Assembly (NCBI GenBank): GCA_017419405.1
Contig: JAFOLH010000003.1
Coordinates: 124,001-188,000, forward strand
DNA length: 64,000 bases
Direction of reading: 5' to 3'
Origin: Renibacterium sp.
Lineage (GTDB): Bacteria > Actinomycetota > Actinomycetes > Actinomycetales > Micrococcaceae
A program made the position numbers and the translations under genes. Of the stretch, positions 37,061 through 45,792 are shown one piece after another. Position 1 is the stretch's first letter, and the number at the start of each line of letters is the position of its first letter. The notes under the pieces were generated by a model. That model was given only the letters and a program-made list of their open reading frames with translations. It did no database searches and was not told the origin of the DNA.

Positions 37061-37126
37061 CACGCACTCCGTGTTGTAGCGGAAGGTCATCCGGGTTTCT
37101 GCACCAGCTGAAGCTCATTCGCCAGA

Positions 37127-37180
37127 CGGGTCTGCTGCCTAGCTGACAAAACACAATGTCTCAGCCACGCAGCAGACCCG
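37127..37180. terminator. Hairpin between phosphoesterase and DUF2690 gene
   Basis: CGGGTCTGCTGC (37127-37138) pairs with GCAGCAGACCCG (37169-37180). The inner GCTGACA/TGTCTCAGC can pair further with a bulge. It lies between convergent genes and may end both transcripts. Confidence 0.55.
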
Positions 37181-37193
37181 CGACAAGGACGGA

Positions 37194-37646
37194 CTATCCG
37201 CAAACAGTCTTGTCCCTGAAGCTGCTGTAATTGGATACGTACCCGCCAACAAAATTCACCGTCACACAGGTTGCTCCAGGTGCAGATACCATTCCTGTCC
37301 ACCAGGTACTTGCAACTGAGGAGTCCCTAGGTGCTCCGTCTGCATACGCACCACCGGAAGCTGTAATACCAGCAGACGTGCGGTAATTAAGTCCCGTCTG
37401 ATTTACACGAACCCAATTTGTTCCACACCTTGGTGAGTAGCGAAGCTCGACAGTTGCCTGAAATTTCCCTCCTCTGTCAGCCGTTTCATAAGCATTCCAG
37501 CTTGAAACAGTGTAGGCGTCATTAGCACAACCAACTGCCAGAGGGTCCTGTCCTGTAGTAACAATCGCCGAAGCAGGACTTGTCCCCATCAACATCGAAC
37601 CAGCCAAGATTCCAGCACCAACAGTAGCTACCAAAAACTTCTTCAC
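37194..37646 (-). CDS. Secreted DUF2690-family protein, copy 1
   Basis: This 150-residue protein has a Sec signal peptide (KKFLVATVGAGILAGSMLM, cleavage near ASA) and a DUF2690-like body (DPLAVGCANDAYTV, VELRYSPRCGTNWVRV) with three cysteines. The start is GTG 37646 with GGAG upstream. It is closely related to the next gene, so the pair is a tandem duplication. Codon use and base composition (about 50 % G+C in the gene, 33-37 % just upstream) differ from the neighbours. The function is unknown. Confidence 0.85.
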   Translation of the reverse strand: MKKFLVATVGAGILAGSMLMGTSPASAIVTTGQDPLAVGCANDAYTVSSWNAYETADRGGKFQATVELRYSPRCGTNWVRVNQTGLNYRTSAGITASGGAYADGAPRDSSVASTWWTGMVSAPGATCVTVNFVGGYVSNYSSFRDKTVCG

Positions 37647-37762
37647 TTTGTCTCCATCATTTGATTTGATTCTTGGATATATGATTCTCTAACAAGATTT
37701 AGACTCTTTTCCTATACCTGATTGCGGCTTCGAAACAAAGGGTCTTCTGCTATCTTCAGTGA

Positions 37763-38209
37763 CTAGCCACAGATCCGCTTCGCCGGAAAATTTAGGGGCG
37801 CAGACGCTGGATTGATCGTTCCGCCGCCGCCAACACCAATATTCACACAGGTACTTCCCGGCGCGTAAACCATGCCGGTCCACCACGAGGCATAACCACC
37901 ACCGTATCCGTCGCCATAAGCGCCATTATCTAGCCTAATGCTCGCAGCCATCCCGTAAGCTGCACGCTCCTGAACAACCCGGATCCAGTTAGTTCCACAT
38001 TTCGGAGAATACCGAAGTTCTACTCTCGCTTGGTAGTATCCGTCATAGTCATAAGCCGACCAGCTCGCCGCAGTGTAAGCATCGGACGAACAACCGGCAG
38101 CCAGCGGATCAGCACCGGTGCGAACCGCTGCAGAGGCAGAGCCCGCTCCTATCAACGTCGAACCAGCCAAGACGCCAATTCCGATAACAGCTGTCAGAAA
38201 TTTTTTCAA
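37763..38209 (-). CDS. Secreted DUF2690-family protein, copy 2
   Basis: This 148-residue paralogue of the previous protein shares the signal (KKFLTAVIGIGVLAGSTL) and the block DPLAAGCSSDAYTAASW with VELRYSPKCGTNWIRV. AAGGAGG lies five bases before TTG 38209, which decides the start. The tail differs from copy 1 (glycine-rich, ending FPAKRICG). It is transcribed away from the DUF1906 gene from a shared AT-rich region of about 175 bases. Confidence 0.85.
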   Translation of the reverse strand: MKKFLTAVIGIGVLAGSTLIGAGSASAAVRTGADPLAAGCSSDAYTAASWSAYDYDGYYQARVELRYSPKCGTNWIRVVQERAAYGMAASIRLDNGAYGDGYGGGYASWWTGMVYAPGSTCVNIGVGGGGTINPASAPLNFPAKRICG

Positions 38210-38285
38210 TGATGCCTCCTTTTCAAATTGATTGCCTCTGCAAAGCAATTTCGATTCCTTCTCGAAACTCAATCAGATCGGCAAC

Positions 38286-38301
38286 TTGACCTGAAAGTCA
38301 A
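38286..38301. promoter_or_regulatory. Palindromic operator candidate TTGAC-N6-GTCAA
   Basis: TTGACCTGAAAGTCAA lies between the divergent DUF2690 and DUF1906 genes. Its left half could be the -35 hexamer, with TATATT at 38310-38315 as -10 (19-base spacing), so a bound repressor would block that promoter. This is inferred from pattern only. Confidence 0.35.
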
Positions 38302-38383
38302 ACCTATGGATATATTGGAGTCTGGCAAACCGGGCTGAAAACAGTCGCGCCCTACTTCTCCTACGCCGGAAGGCGGCTTCACC

Positions 38384-40786
38384 ATGGATCCGAAAGTTCG
38401 CGAGGCTCAGCAATGGGTTAATGCCACCTATGGTCAGGTGGCTGGCTATGTACGCTGTCCCGAGAATGGACTCACCGGCTGGTCCACGATGTACTCGCTG
38501 ACGATGGGCTTGCAGCACGAGTTGGGCATCTCGCCGGTAGTTGCGAGCTTCGGCCCCACCACTATGGCGAAGCTGGGCGCGCTGCTCAAGCCTAATGGCG
38601 AGATGGGCATCGGCTGGAACAAGAACAGCAATATCGTCAGGATCCTCCAGCACGGCTTGTTCTGCAAAGGCTACTGGGGCGCGAACGAGTATGGAAACTT
38701 CGATTCGTGGACCAGTGACGCAGTCCAGAAACTCCGGGCCAATATGGGCTTGCCGCTGGGAGCCACCAGCCCCGTAGTTTTCCGTTGTGTCTTGAATATG
38801 GATGCGTATGTGGTGCTCGCTGGCGGAACTGCGAATGTCCGGGAAATCCAGCAGTGGCTCAATGGACGCTACTGGCAAAAGGAGGAATACAGTATTGGTC
38901 CATGCGATGGCATCTACTCCCGTGACGTGCAGAAGTCACTGATGATCGCGTTGCAGTACGAACTCGGCGTTGCGATACCGACCGGGAACTTCGGCCCGGG
39001 AACCCAAGCCGGGCTGCGTTCGCGCACTTTGCGTCAAGGCGATTCCGGGATTTTCGTCGAGCTGTTTTCATCCGCCTGTGTCTTCAACGAGCCAGTCCCC
39101 CTGGGCGGCGACATCGGCGATGTCCGGACCTCCAAACGGACAACTTTTGACGCCAAGCTCGCCGAGTACGTCAGCGCCTTCCAACAGTTTTCGCAATTGC
39201 CGGCGACCGGGCAGGGCGACTACCAGACGTGGGCGCAACTTCTGGTTTCCATGGGCGATCCTGACCGCCCGGCGGCCGGTTGCGATACCCGCTTTTCGAT
39301 CACGCTGTCTCGGGCACAATGGCTGGTCGATAACGGCTACCGTGCGATCGGCCGCTACATCTACGACCCTCCGGAATCGACCTTGGACAAGGACATCAAG
39401 CCGGGTGAACTCCAAACCATCTTCGACGCCGGCTTAAGCGTCTTGCCGATCTACCAGGACAACGGACGACTGCTCTCCGACTTCACCTACGCCCAGGGCT
39501 ACCAGCATGCCCTAATGGCACACGAACGAGCTGCTGGCTACGGCTTCAACCGGGGCACCGTCATCTACTTCGCGGTCGACTACGACGCGACTCAAGATGA
39601 CATCGATTCCGCGATCATCCCGTACTTCCAAGGCGTGCAAACCGGCTTGGCCTACAACGGCAAAAAGTATGTGCACGGAGTGTACGGCTCCCGGAACGTC
39701 TGTTCCAACGTGACCAAGAAAACCTACGCCCGGCACTCCTTCGTCTCCGGCATGTCCTGGGGGTTCTCCGGCAATCTCGGCTTTCCACTGCCGCCGAACT
39801 GGTCTTTCAACCAGATCAAGGAATTCAGAGTAACCAACGGCTCCGATACCTTCGACCTGGACCGGAACATCTGGCGAACCGAAGGCGGAGACCCCGGACA
39901 AACCTCGATCAACAGCACTGTTGGAGCCGCTGATGCCTTCATCAACTACGTGCAAAATCTCTACGACTGCGCCCGCCAATACGGCAAGGGAAATCCTAGC
40001 CAGCTAGTCATGGAATACCTCCGATACAAAAAATACAACGACGAAAGATGGCAAGTACTCCTCGGCGGCGTCGACAACGGGTTCATCAGCTTCGCCAATG
40101 GCAAGGGTTTCTCCGTGATGACGGAATTCACCGATCCTTTCACCGGCTACACCGTTGGTGCCGAGCATATGATGGCTACCGCCAACGGCCACTTCATCTC
40201 ACCGCAGCCAGAGAATCCGAAGCGAGTCAACGCTGGTGATGTCGCTGGTTGGGGTGGTGACCTGCTCACGTTCTACGCCGATTGGCGCAATGCCTCAGCA
40301 AGCTATTCCTCCGGTTACACCTTCGCTATGGACAAGCTCGCCAAACCAGGGGTGTCTTCCAGTTTCGGTTTTCCCGACCTGATCGAAGATGCAGACGGCT
40401 ACCTCCTGGCCCGCAAAGTCGCCGCCGGAACGGACATCGCCACCGCGGTCCGGCAACACTACAATGGCAACGGCGGCCTGAAACGCTTCACAGACTACTA
40501 CCAACAACGCTTCACCAACGCCGAAACCTGCAACGCCCTCGCCCATAACATGCTTACCGCTGCTGACGATCCGAAAATCTTCGCTGCACAAACATTCCTT
40601 ATCGGCTGGCAAATACAACCTGGTGACCTCCCCTACAACAAACTCCAAGAGTTCGAACAAGGCTTCACCGACACCCTCCTTGCCCGCACCGGAATGGAAT
40701 CGAGCATGACCACGACCTACCGGACGAATCAACGGACGTACCTCGATCAAGCCCGGTCGCGTTCCACCGCCAGGGGCGTGAGCTAA
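38384..40786 (+). CDS. Multidomain protein: peptidoglycan-binding repeats, DUF1906 glycosidase-like domain, unknown C-terminus
   Basis: This is an 800-residue protein. Residues 5-65 and 152-212 are clear repeats (VREAQQWVNATYG with GLQHELGISPVVASFGPTT; VREIQQWLNGRYW with ALQYELGVAIPTGNFGPGT). Weaker copies lie at about 78-140 and 219-295, all of the peptidoglycan-binding type. Residues 300-505 are a DUF1906/GH25-like barrel (AAGCDTRFS, GTVIYFAVDYDAT, YVHGVYGSRNV). Residues 510-770 have no domain I recognise, with GAEHMMATANGHF and GDVAGWGGDLLTFYADW. No signal peptide or membrane helix exists, and an in-frame stop at 38336-38338 rules out a longer N-terminus. It probably binds and may cleave cell wall, but the export route is unclear. 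Confidence 0.85.
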   Translation: MDPKVREAQQWVNATYGQVAGYVRCPENGLTGWSTMYSLTMGLQHELGISPVVASFGPTTMAKLGALLKPNGEMGIGWNKNSNIVRILQHGLFCKGYWGANEYGNFDSWTSDAVQKLRANMGLPLGATSPVVFRCVLNMDAYVVLAGGTANVREIQQWLNGRYWQKEEYSIGPCDGIYSRDVQKSLMIALQYELGVAIPTGNFGPGTQAGLRSRTLRQGDSGIFVELFSSACVFNEPVPLGGDIGDVRTSKRTTFDAKLAEYVSAFQQFSQLPATGQGDYQTWAQLLVSMGDPDRPAAGCDTRFSITLSRAQWLVDNGYRAIGRYIYDPPESTLDKDIKPGELQTIFDAGLSVLPIYQDNGRLLSDFTYAQGYQHALMAHERAAGYGFNRGTVIYFAVDYDATQDDIDSAIIPYFQGVQTGLAYNGKKYVHGVYGSRNVCSNVTKKTYARHSFVSGMSWGFSGNLGFPLPPNWSFNQIKEFRVTNGSDTFDLDRNIWRTEGGDPGQTSINSTVGAADAFINYVQNLYDCARQYGKGNPSQLVMEYLRYKKYNDERWQVLLGGVDNGFISFANGKGFSVMTEFTDPFTGYTVGAEHMMATANGHFISPQPENPKRVNAGDVAGWGGDLLTFYADWRNASASYSSGYTFAMDKLAKPGVSSSFGFPDLIEDADGYLLARKVAAGTDIATAVRQHYNGNGGLKRFTDYYQQRFTNAETCNALAHNMLTAADDPKIFAAQTFLIGWQIQPGDLPYNKLQEFEQGFTDTLLARTGMESSMTTTYRTNQRTYLDQARSRSTARGVS

Positions 40787-40790
40787 AAAT

Positions 40791-41156
40791 ATGATGACCC
40801 GGCTCAGACATAACCCATTCCTCTGGGCGCTGGTTTTTATGCTCAGCGTCGCGGCGCTCCTCATTACGCTCGTCAGTGCAGCAATTGCTCCAGGGAAAGA
40901 CGTAGCCAGAACTTGTGCGATGGCTGGTCAGCCTTTCGACAGCGAATACCGATCCCAGAACTGGATGGAACCCGGCCAGTTTTTCCCTAAACACAACAAG
41001 TGCAACGCGAACTACGATTTAATACCGCCTTGGGTCAACCCGGCGCTGGTGATTTTTGCATTCCTGGCACTGGCTTGCCTGACTATGATCGTCGTCTCAC
41101 TCGTCCAACAAGCAAAAGCCCGCCGAACTGAAAGCCGGAACAATGAAAAATCCTGA
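40791..41156 (+). CDS. Small two-helix membrane protein
   Basis: This 121-residue protein has helices at residues 12-32 (LWALVFMLSVAALLITLVS) and about 85-107 (ALVIFAFLALACLTMIVVSL). A 50-residue outer loop contains two cysteines (ARTCAMAG, KHNKCNANY). It starts five bases after the DUF1906 gene and overlaps the next gene by 14 bases. No family is recognised. The context suggests an anchor, immunity or export partner for the DUF1906 protein, which is inference. Confidence 0.75.
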   Translation: MMTRLRHNPFLWALVFMLSVAALLITLVSAAIAPGKDVARTCAMAGQPFDSEYRSQNWMEPGQFFPKHNKCNANYDLIPPWVNPALVIFAFLALACLTMIVVSLVQQAKARRTESRNNEKS

Positions 41157-41757
41157 ACTCAGCCGACGTGGCATCCTCGGCATAGCCCTGGCAGCCTCGG
41201 GCGCCTTAGCTTTTCCAGCAGCAGCTATTGCCGCACCTGCCACCGGTAGCACGACGTGGACCGGCTCAACCTCCGCAAACGGCTGGCCAATTCTCAACAC
41301 CGCACCGACCTTCCGGATCGAGGGCAGCAGCGAATCGGCGAATCTGGCCGACGGCGACCCAGCCACCGTGCTCCTGTACGTAGCCCGGCGCTTCAATTAC
41401 GAAATCGACAGCCTACGCACCGGCGACGTGACCGCCCACAACACTGATCGAAGCATCGCCCAACCTTACGAATCGAACTATCTCTCCGGAACGGCGATCG
41501 CCATCCGCCCACTGCTCTACCCGGTCGGCGCAGGCGGCATGTTCTACCCCAATGAGCTGGCCGTCATCAAAGACATCCTCGCAGAACTCAACGGCACAGT
41601 TGCCTGGGGCGGCAACGCCGCTATCCCCAAAGAGTCCCATTTCGAAATTGCAGTACGCCCCGGCGACGCGCGGCTCAAGGCCACCGCAGCAAAGATCCGC
41701 GGTTGGGACGAACAACCCGGTGGGGAAGGCGCCGGGATCGTCAGCGCTTTCAGCTGA
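41143..41757 (+). CDS. Tat-exported M15-like protein lacking metal ligands
   Basis: This 204-residue protein has a twin-arginine signal (ELSRRGILGIALAASGAL). The body resembles D-Ala-D-Ala carboxypeptidases of the M15 fold: SNYLSGTAIAIRP matches the family SNHxxGxAxDI block, and WGGNAAIPKESHFEIAV matches the WGG...HFE block. The first zinc histidine is tyrosine and the aspartate is alanine; only the last histidine remains. It is therefore probably inactive and may bind peptidoglycan peptides. It is cotranscribed with the DUF1906 gene. Confidence 0.78.
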   Translation: MKNPELSRRGILGIALAASGALAFPAAAIAAPATGSTTWTGSTSANGWPILNTAPTFRIEGSSESANLADGDPATVLLYVARRFNYEIDSLRTGDVTAHNTDRSIAQPYESNYLSGTAIAIRPLLYPVGAGGMFYPNELAVIKDILAELNGTVAWGGNAAIPKESHFEIAVRPGDARLKATAAKIRGWDEQPGGEGAGIVSAFS

Positions 41758-41863
41758 GGCGGTCCGGGACTGCAGCGGCCGCTTGCTCGAAAAGCAGCAA
41801 CCTCGACGATCTCCAACCACGGCATGACGTTTTGACCCTCACCAGTGCGGCAAGCTGAATGGC

Positions 41864-42490
41864 ATGTCCGTTGAAGATTTCGTGCGTGCCGCTGAGGCCA
41901 AGGCGACTGCCTCCAGAGGCCTGGGGTCGGGTCCACTTGCCGAGATTGCGTTCAACCTGGCGTGGGTTCTCAGCCCGGCAGTCGTGCTCGCCCTCACGAA
42001 TTGGCTGCTTTGGCAAGCCGCGTACACCTCGAGGGATTACCCCGCCGAGGCCTGGCCGCCGTTTTTGTTCGGCATCGTGCTTCTCCTGGGGTTTTGCGTC
42101 ATCGCGAATTGGGCCTTGCAGGTCAAACCGGGACCTTCTTGGGGCTGGATAGTCGGCGGTTGGATCGTTTTCCTCCTGCCCGTGCTGGCGTTTTCCGGAT
42201 TGGCAATTCTCCTTGCCAGCAGTACCGGGTCATGGCGCCCAAGCAGATTCGAACCGACTGCAGCAGCCGAAACAGCATCGATTTTCAGAGCGATCGTTGT
42301 CGCCACCCCGTTGGTCATGATCTCGCTGCCCGGACTGTTCGCAATGCTCGAAGGCCTCGCCAAGCGGAGGCGACCCTGGCTGCTGAAATCCGCACTGGTG
42401 GCCGCCGTCGTCGTACTTCTGATCAGCGCATTCAGTCTGGATCAGATGCAGAACTTCAGCGCCCAACCGCAATACATCAAGGGGTCCTGA
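41864..42490 (+). CDS. Uncharacterised multi-helix membrane protein
   Basis: This 208-residue protein has five or so hydrophobic helices (FNLAWVLSPAVVLALTNWLL, FLFGIVLLLGFCVIANWAL, WIVFLLPVLAFSGLAILLA, VVATPLVMISLPGLFAML, SALVAAVVVLLISAFSL). There are no enzyme motifs. It starts 106 bases after the M15-like gene and its stop overlaps the next start (TGATG). The function is unknown. Confidence 0.78.
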   Translation: MSVEDFVRAAEAKATASRGLGSGPLAEIAFNLAWVLSPAVVLALTNWLLWQAAYTSRDYPAEAWPPFLFGIVLLLGFCVIANWALQVKPGPSWGWIVGGWIVFLLPVLAFSGLAILLASSTGSWRPSRFEPTAAAETASIFRAIVVATPLVMISLPGLFAMLEGLAKRRRPWLLKSALVAAVVVLLISAFSLDQMQNFSAQPQYIKGS

Positions 42491-42618
42491 TGAGCGGAAC
42501 CCGCATAGAACGGTCCGTCAACCGGGCGGCCGGGGTGACTGTCAGCTTGCTGGCACCCTCGAGCCCCACGATCGTCAAGGCCCTCCAGGCCCGGCGGGCA
42601 GAAAGGCAGACTAGGTGA
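42490..42618 (+). CDS. 42-residue protein, coupled at both ends
   Basis: ATG 42490 shares a base with the previous stop, and its TGA overlaps the GTG of the next gene (GTGA). It encodes MSGTRIERSVNRAAG followed by VTVSLLAPSSPTIVKALQ and a basic end. There is no signal or membrane helix. The tight coupling on both sides argues that it is translated. No family is recognised. Confidence 0.6.
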   Translation: MSGTRIERSVNRAAGVTVSLLAPSSPTIVKALQARRAERQTR

Positions 42619-43784
42619 CAACAACCGAACGCTCGAACAAAAACCGGCAGCTCATCCGCCAGGCCGGCTGGCTCATCGCGGTTCCGCTCCTGACTCTGCT
42701 GACCAATGTCAGCTGGTATGCCGCAGCTCCTCCTGACAACGGCAATCGGGGCGCCGAGACGCTCTGGGCCATGGCCAGTTCCTTCTCGCTCTTGATCGTG
42801 CTGACCTTGGGCGCCCGCTGGTCAATCGGAGCTCGGCAGGTGATCACGTCGGCAACCTTTTACGGCGGGACGCTCACAGCGCTGTTGCTCGGTCTGCTCA
42901 CCGCGATCCCACCGGCGTTGCTGCTGTTCGAGCTTTCCGGGGAAGCCGAAACCGGCAAAGATCCGAGCGCCATCGCCGGCACCGGGTCCGCCTACGTCCT
43001 GGCCGCATTTGCCCTTCCGGCAGCGTTGAGCGCACTGCTGGTCGCTGCCGGGCTGCACACTTTGGCCCAGGCCAAGGACTGGTCGCGGCAAAACACCACC
43101 CTGGCCACCGCCATCGCCTGCGGGCTGGTGCTCTGCCTCGGTGCGGGCCTGCTCTCCGCCAGCCAATCAGCGGCGCTGGGGCCGGCTAAGCCCGTGGCTG
43201 CTCCGCCACCGAACCCGACGACAACACCAAGCGCCGATCCCAACGCTTCGGTTCTGCCCACCGAGTGCCCTGTGGTCAAAGCCAGCAGTATCCAAGTCCT
43301 GCGAATCCCTGCCAGCAACCCGGAAAACATGGTGGGCAGCGTATTGAACACCTTTTCCGCCTGGTTGAACTCCGGCACGGAGTTGATGCGTTTGCCGCAG
43401 TGGCAATCTGCCCCGGCGAATTGCACCAAGCTCCTTGCCGCCGCCTACGACAAGGAATACCAAGCCTCGATCTTCACCAATGAAGGTGTCGCCGACGGCA
43501 TCCCCGCGGTCAGAACGCCGGTCGAATACAACCTTCAGCTGCTCGATTCGCTGCGGCAGCTGGGGCCAGATGCCGCTTGGCCGCAACCGGGCAGCTTCCG
43601 CGTGGATCAGGTCCTCGACACCAGCAGCAATCGCTCGGGCAGTTACCTGAAGTTCGACGCGACTCTGATCTCGGGCATTCCGAGCGATGGCCAGGGCCTG
43701 AACCAAAAAGTCCGCTGGTACGTCCAGCTGATTCCCTGGGATGGTTTTTACGTCATCCACTACGTCGAGGCGAAGGTCTGGTAA
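42615..43784 (+). CDS. Membrane protein with four helices and an extracellular domain
   Basis: This 389-residue protein has helices at about 20-38, 55-72, 80-105, 125-148 and 162-182. A Pro/Thr-rich linker (PPPNPTTTPSADPNA) and an extracellular domain of about 170 residues with two cysteines (PTECPVV, PANCTKLL) end the protein at VRWYVQLIPWDGFYVIHYVE. The outer domain looks like a small mixed alpha/beta fold but I cannot name it. It is the last gene of the membrane-protein group before the ABC exporter. Confidence 0.78.
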   Translation: MTTTERSNKNRQLIRQAGWLIAVPLLTLLTNVSWYAAAPPDNGNRGAETLWAMASSFSLLIVLTLGARWSIGARQVITSATFYGGTLTALLLGLLTAIPPALLLFELSGEAETGKDPSAIAGTGSAYVLAAFALPAALSALLVAAGLHTLAQAKDWSRQNTTLATAIACGLVLCLGAGLLSASQSAALGPAKPVAAPPPNPTTTPSADPNASVLPTECPVVKASSIQVLRIPASNPENMVGSVLNTFSAWLNSGTELMRLPQWQSAPANCTKLLAAAYDKEYQASIFTNEGVADGIPAVRTPVEYNLQLLDSLRQLGPDAAWPQPGSFRVDQVLDTSSNRSGSYLKFDATLISGIPSDGQGLNQKVRWYVQLIPWDGFYVIHYVEAKVW

Positions 43785-43971
43785 CCAAGCAGCCGCGTTG
43801 CCCCGTCGTCCGCGGCCACTTCTGAGACCCCCGGGGCAACAGGCACCAGCGGCCCGGGCAATGTGCCGGAAAACCGCCACAACGCGTCGCAAACCATGGT
43901 GACCTGAGCCACAAAAAGTACTAGGCTATTTACTCTGGTCAACTAAATTGCACGGGTCTAAAGAAGCTGGC

Positions 43972-45792
43972 ATGACAGATACGAAACTGAAACAGAACTC
44001 CTTCCTGCACTCCCTCAGTCGCCTATTCCCCTTCCTCAAACCGATCTTGCCGCGCCTCGTGCTGGGGCTGCTCAGCGCACTCGCTGCCAGCGTCGTGGCA
44101 CTGCTCGTCCCCCAGGTCTACCAAGTCCTGATCAACTCGGCCCTGCATCAAGGCGGCGAGACCACCAGCGTCTGGATCGCGGCCGGCGTCGTACTGGTCC
44201 TGGGCGCCCTGGAAGCGCTCTTCGTCGCGTTGCGCCGGTTTCTGGTGATCGCGCCTTCCACCATGGTGGAAGCGAAAATGCGCACCACGTTCTTCAACCA
44301 CCTGCAGAACCTCACCGTCGCCTTCCACGACCGCTGGGGTTCCGGGCAGTTGCTCAGCCGCGCCATGAGCGACCTGAATCTGGTCCGCCGCTGGATGGCT
44401 TTCGGCTCGATCATCCTGGTCGTGGATTCGATCACTGTGGTCTTGGGCACCTTCCTGATGTTCACGCTCAGCTGGGCGCTGGGCCTGGTCTTCGTGGCCG
44501 CAGCGATCCCGATCATCATCAGCGGCTACCGGTTCAGCCGTTACTACCGGGAAGTCAGCCGGAAAAGCCAAGACCAAGCCGGCGATTTGGCCACCGCGGT
44601 CGAAGAATCAGTACACGGCATCCGGGTGTTGAAAGCCTTCGGCCGCAGTCGGGAAGCCTTGGCGAGTTTCAGCGGCCAGGCTGAAGAGCTGCAGGCCACC
44701 GAGATCTCCAAGGCCAGGTCTTTGGCCCGCTTCTCGATGATCGTCACCTTGTTGCCGGAGCTCGCCTTGGGCACCGCGCTCACCCTCGGCGTGCTGCTCG
44801 TGTCCACCGGGCAACTCACCGTCGGCGCCCTGGTAGCCTTCTTCGCGACCGCTGCGGTGGTCGCCGGCCCGGTGGAGTTCATCGGCCCGCTGGTCGCCAT
44901 GTCGCTCAGTGCCAAAACCGCGATCGACCGGCATTTCGAGGTGATGGACACCGAGAACACGATCGTCGACGCGGAGCAGCCGAAGACCCTGGGCGCCGTG
45001 CGCGGCTCCGTCGATTTCGACGGCGTCGCGTTCCGCTACGCCGACTCTTCCAGCGACGTCCTGGCCGGGCTGAACCTGAACATCCGGGCCGGCGAAACGA
45101 TGGCTTTGGTCGGCGTCACCGGCTGCGGCAAAAGCACCCTGCTGCAACTGGTCCCCCGGCTCTACGAAGTCACCGCGGGCGCCATCCGGATCGACGGCAC
45201 CGACATCCGGGACTTCACCCTCGACGAACTGCGCACCCTGGTCTCGGTCGCTTTCGAAGACACCATCCTGTTCTCCTCCTCAGTCCGCGACAATGTGCTG
45301 TTGGGGCTCGACGGCGACCCTGCCGACGAGCTGTTGCACCAGGCCTTGGAAATCGCCCAAGCCCAATTCGCCTACGCCCTGCCGGACGGCGTGGACACCC
45401 TGATCGGCGAAGAAGGGCTGAGCCTCTCCGGCGGCCAGCGGCAACGGATCGCACTGGCCCGGGCGATCGCCGCCAAGCCCGCGGTGCTGGTGCTGGACGA
45501 TCCGTTGTCCGCGCTCGACGTCAACACCGAGGAACTGGTCGAAGCCAGGTTGCGCCAGGTGCTCACCGAGACCACCACGCTGATCGTGGCGCACCGCCCC
45601 TCCACAGTGGCCCTGGCCGATCGCGTCGCCCTGATGGAAGACGGCCGGGTCACCGCCGTCGGCACGCACGCCGAGCTGCTGGCCGGCAATCCGCATTACC
45701 GCTACGTGCTGGCCAGCCTGAGCGAAGAACCGAAGGACCTGGACAGCGACCTCGAAGACCTCGAAGGCGACCTGGAAGGAGCCGGCCGATGA
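43972..45792 (+). CDS. Type I ABC exporter, subunit A (degenerate ATP site)
   Basis: This 606-residue protein has six helices and one nucleotide-binding domain. Walker A is GVTGCGKST (about residue 380), the signature [14 protein letters not shown] is near 484, and Walker B is [12 protein letters not shown] near 505. The residue after the Walker B aspartate is Asp rather than Glu, the mark of the degenerate half of heterodimeric exporters such as TM287/288. I chose ATG 43972; TTG 43948 is in frame upstream. The stop overlaps the partner's start (ATGA). Confidence 0.93.
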   Translation: MTDTKLKQNSFLHSLSRLFPFLKPILPRLVLGLLSALAASVVALLVPQVYQVLINSALHQGGETTSVWIAAGVVLVLGALEALFVALRRFLVIAPSTMVEAKMRTTFFNHLQNLTVAFHDRWGSGQLLSRAMSDLNLVRRWMAFGSIILVVDSITVVLGTFLMFTLSWALGLVFVAAAIPIIISGYRFSRYYREVSRKSQDQAGDLATAVEESVHGIRVLKAFGRSREALASFSGQAEELQATEISKARSLARFSMIVTLLPELALGTALTLGVLLVSTGQLTVGALVAFFATAAVVAGPVEFIGPLVAMSLSAKTAIDRHFEVMDTENTIVDAEQPKTLGAVRGSVDFDGVAFRYADSSSDVLAGLNLNIRAGETMALVGVTGCGKSTLLQLVPRLYEVTAGAIRIDGTDIRDFTLDELRTLVSVAFEDTILFSSSVRDNVLLGLDGDPADELLHQALEIAQAQFAYALPDGVDTLIGEEGLSLSGGQRQRIALARAIAAKPAVLVLDDPLSALDVNTEELVEARLRQVLTETTTLIVAHRPSTVALADRVALMEDGRVTAVGTHAELLAGNPHYRYVLASLSEEPKDLDSDLEDLEGDLEGAGR

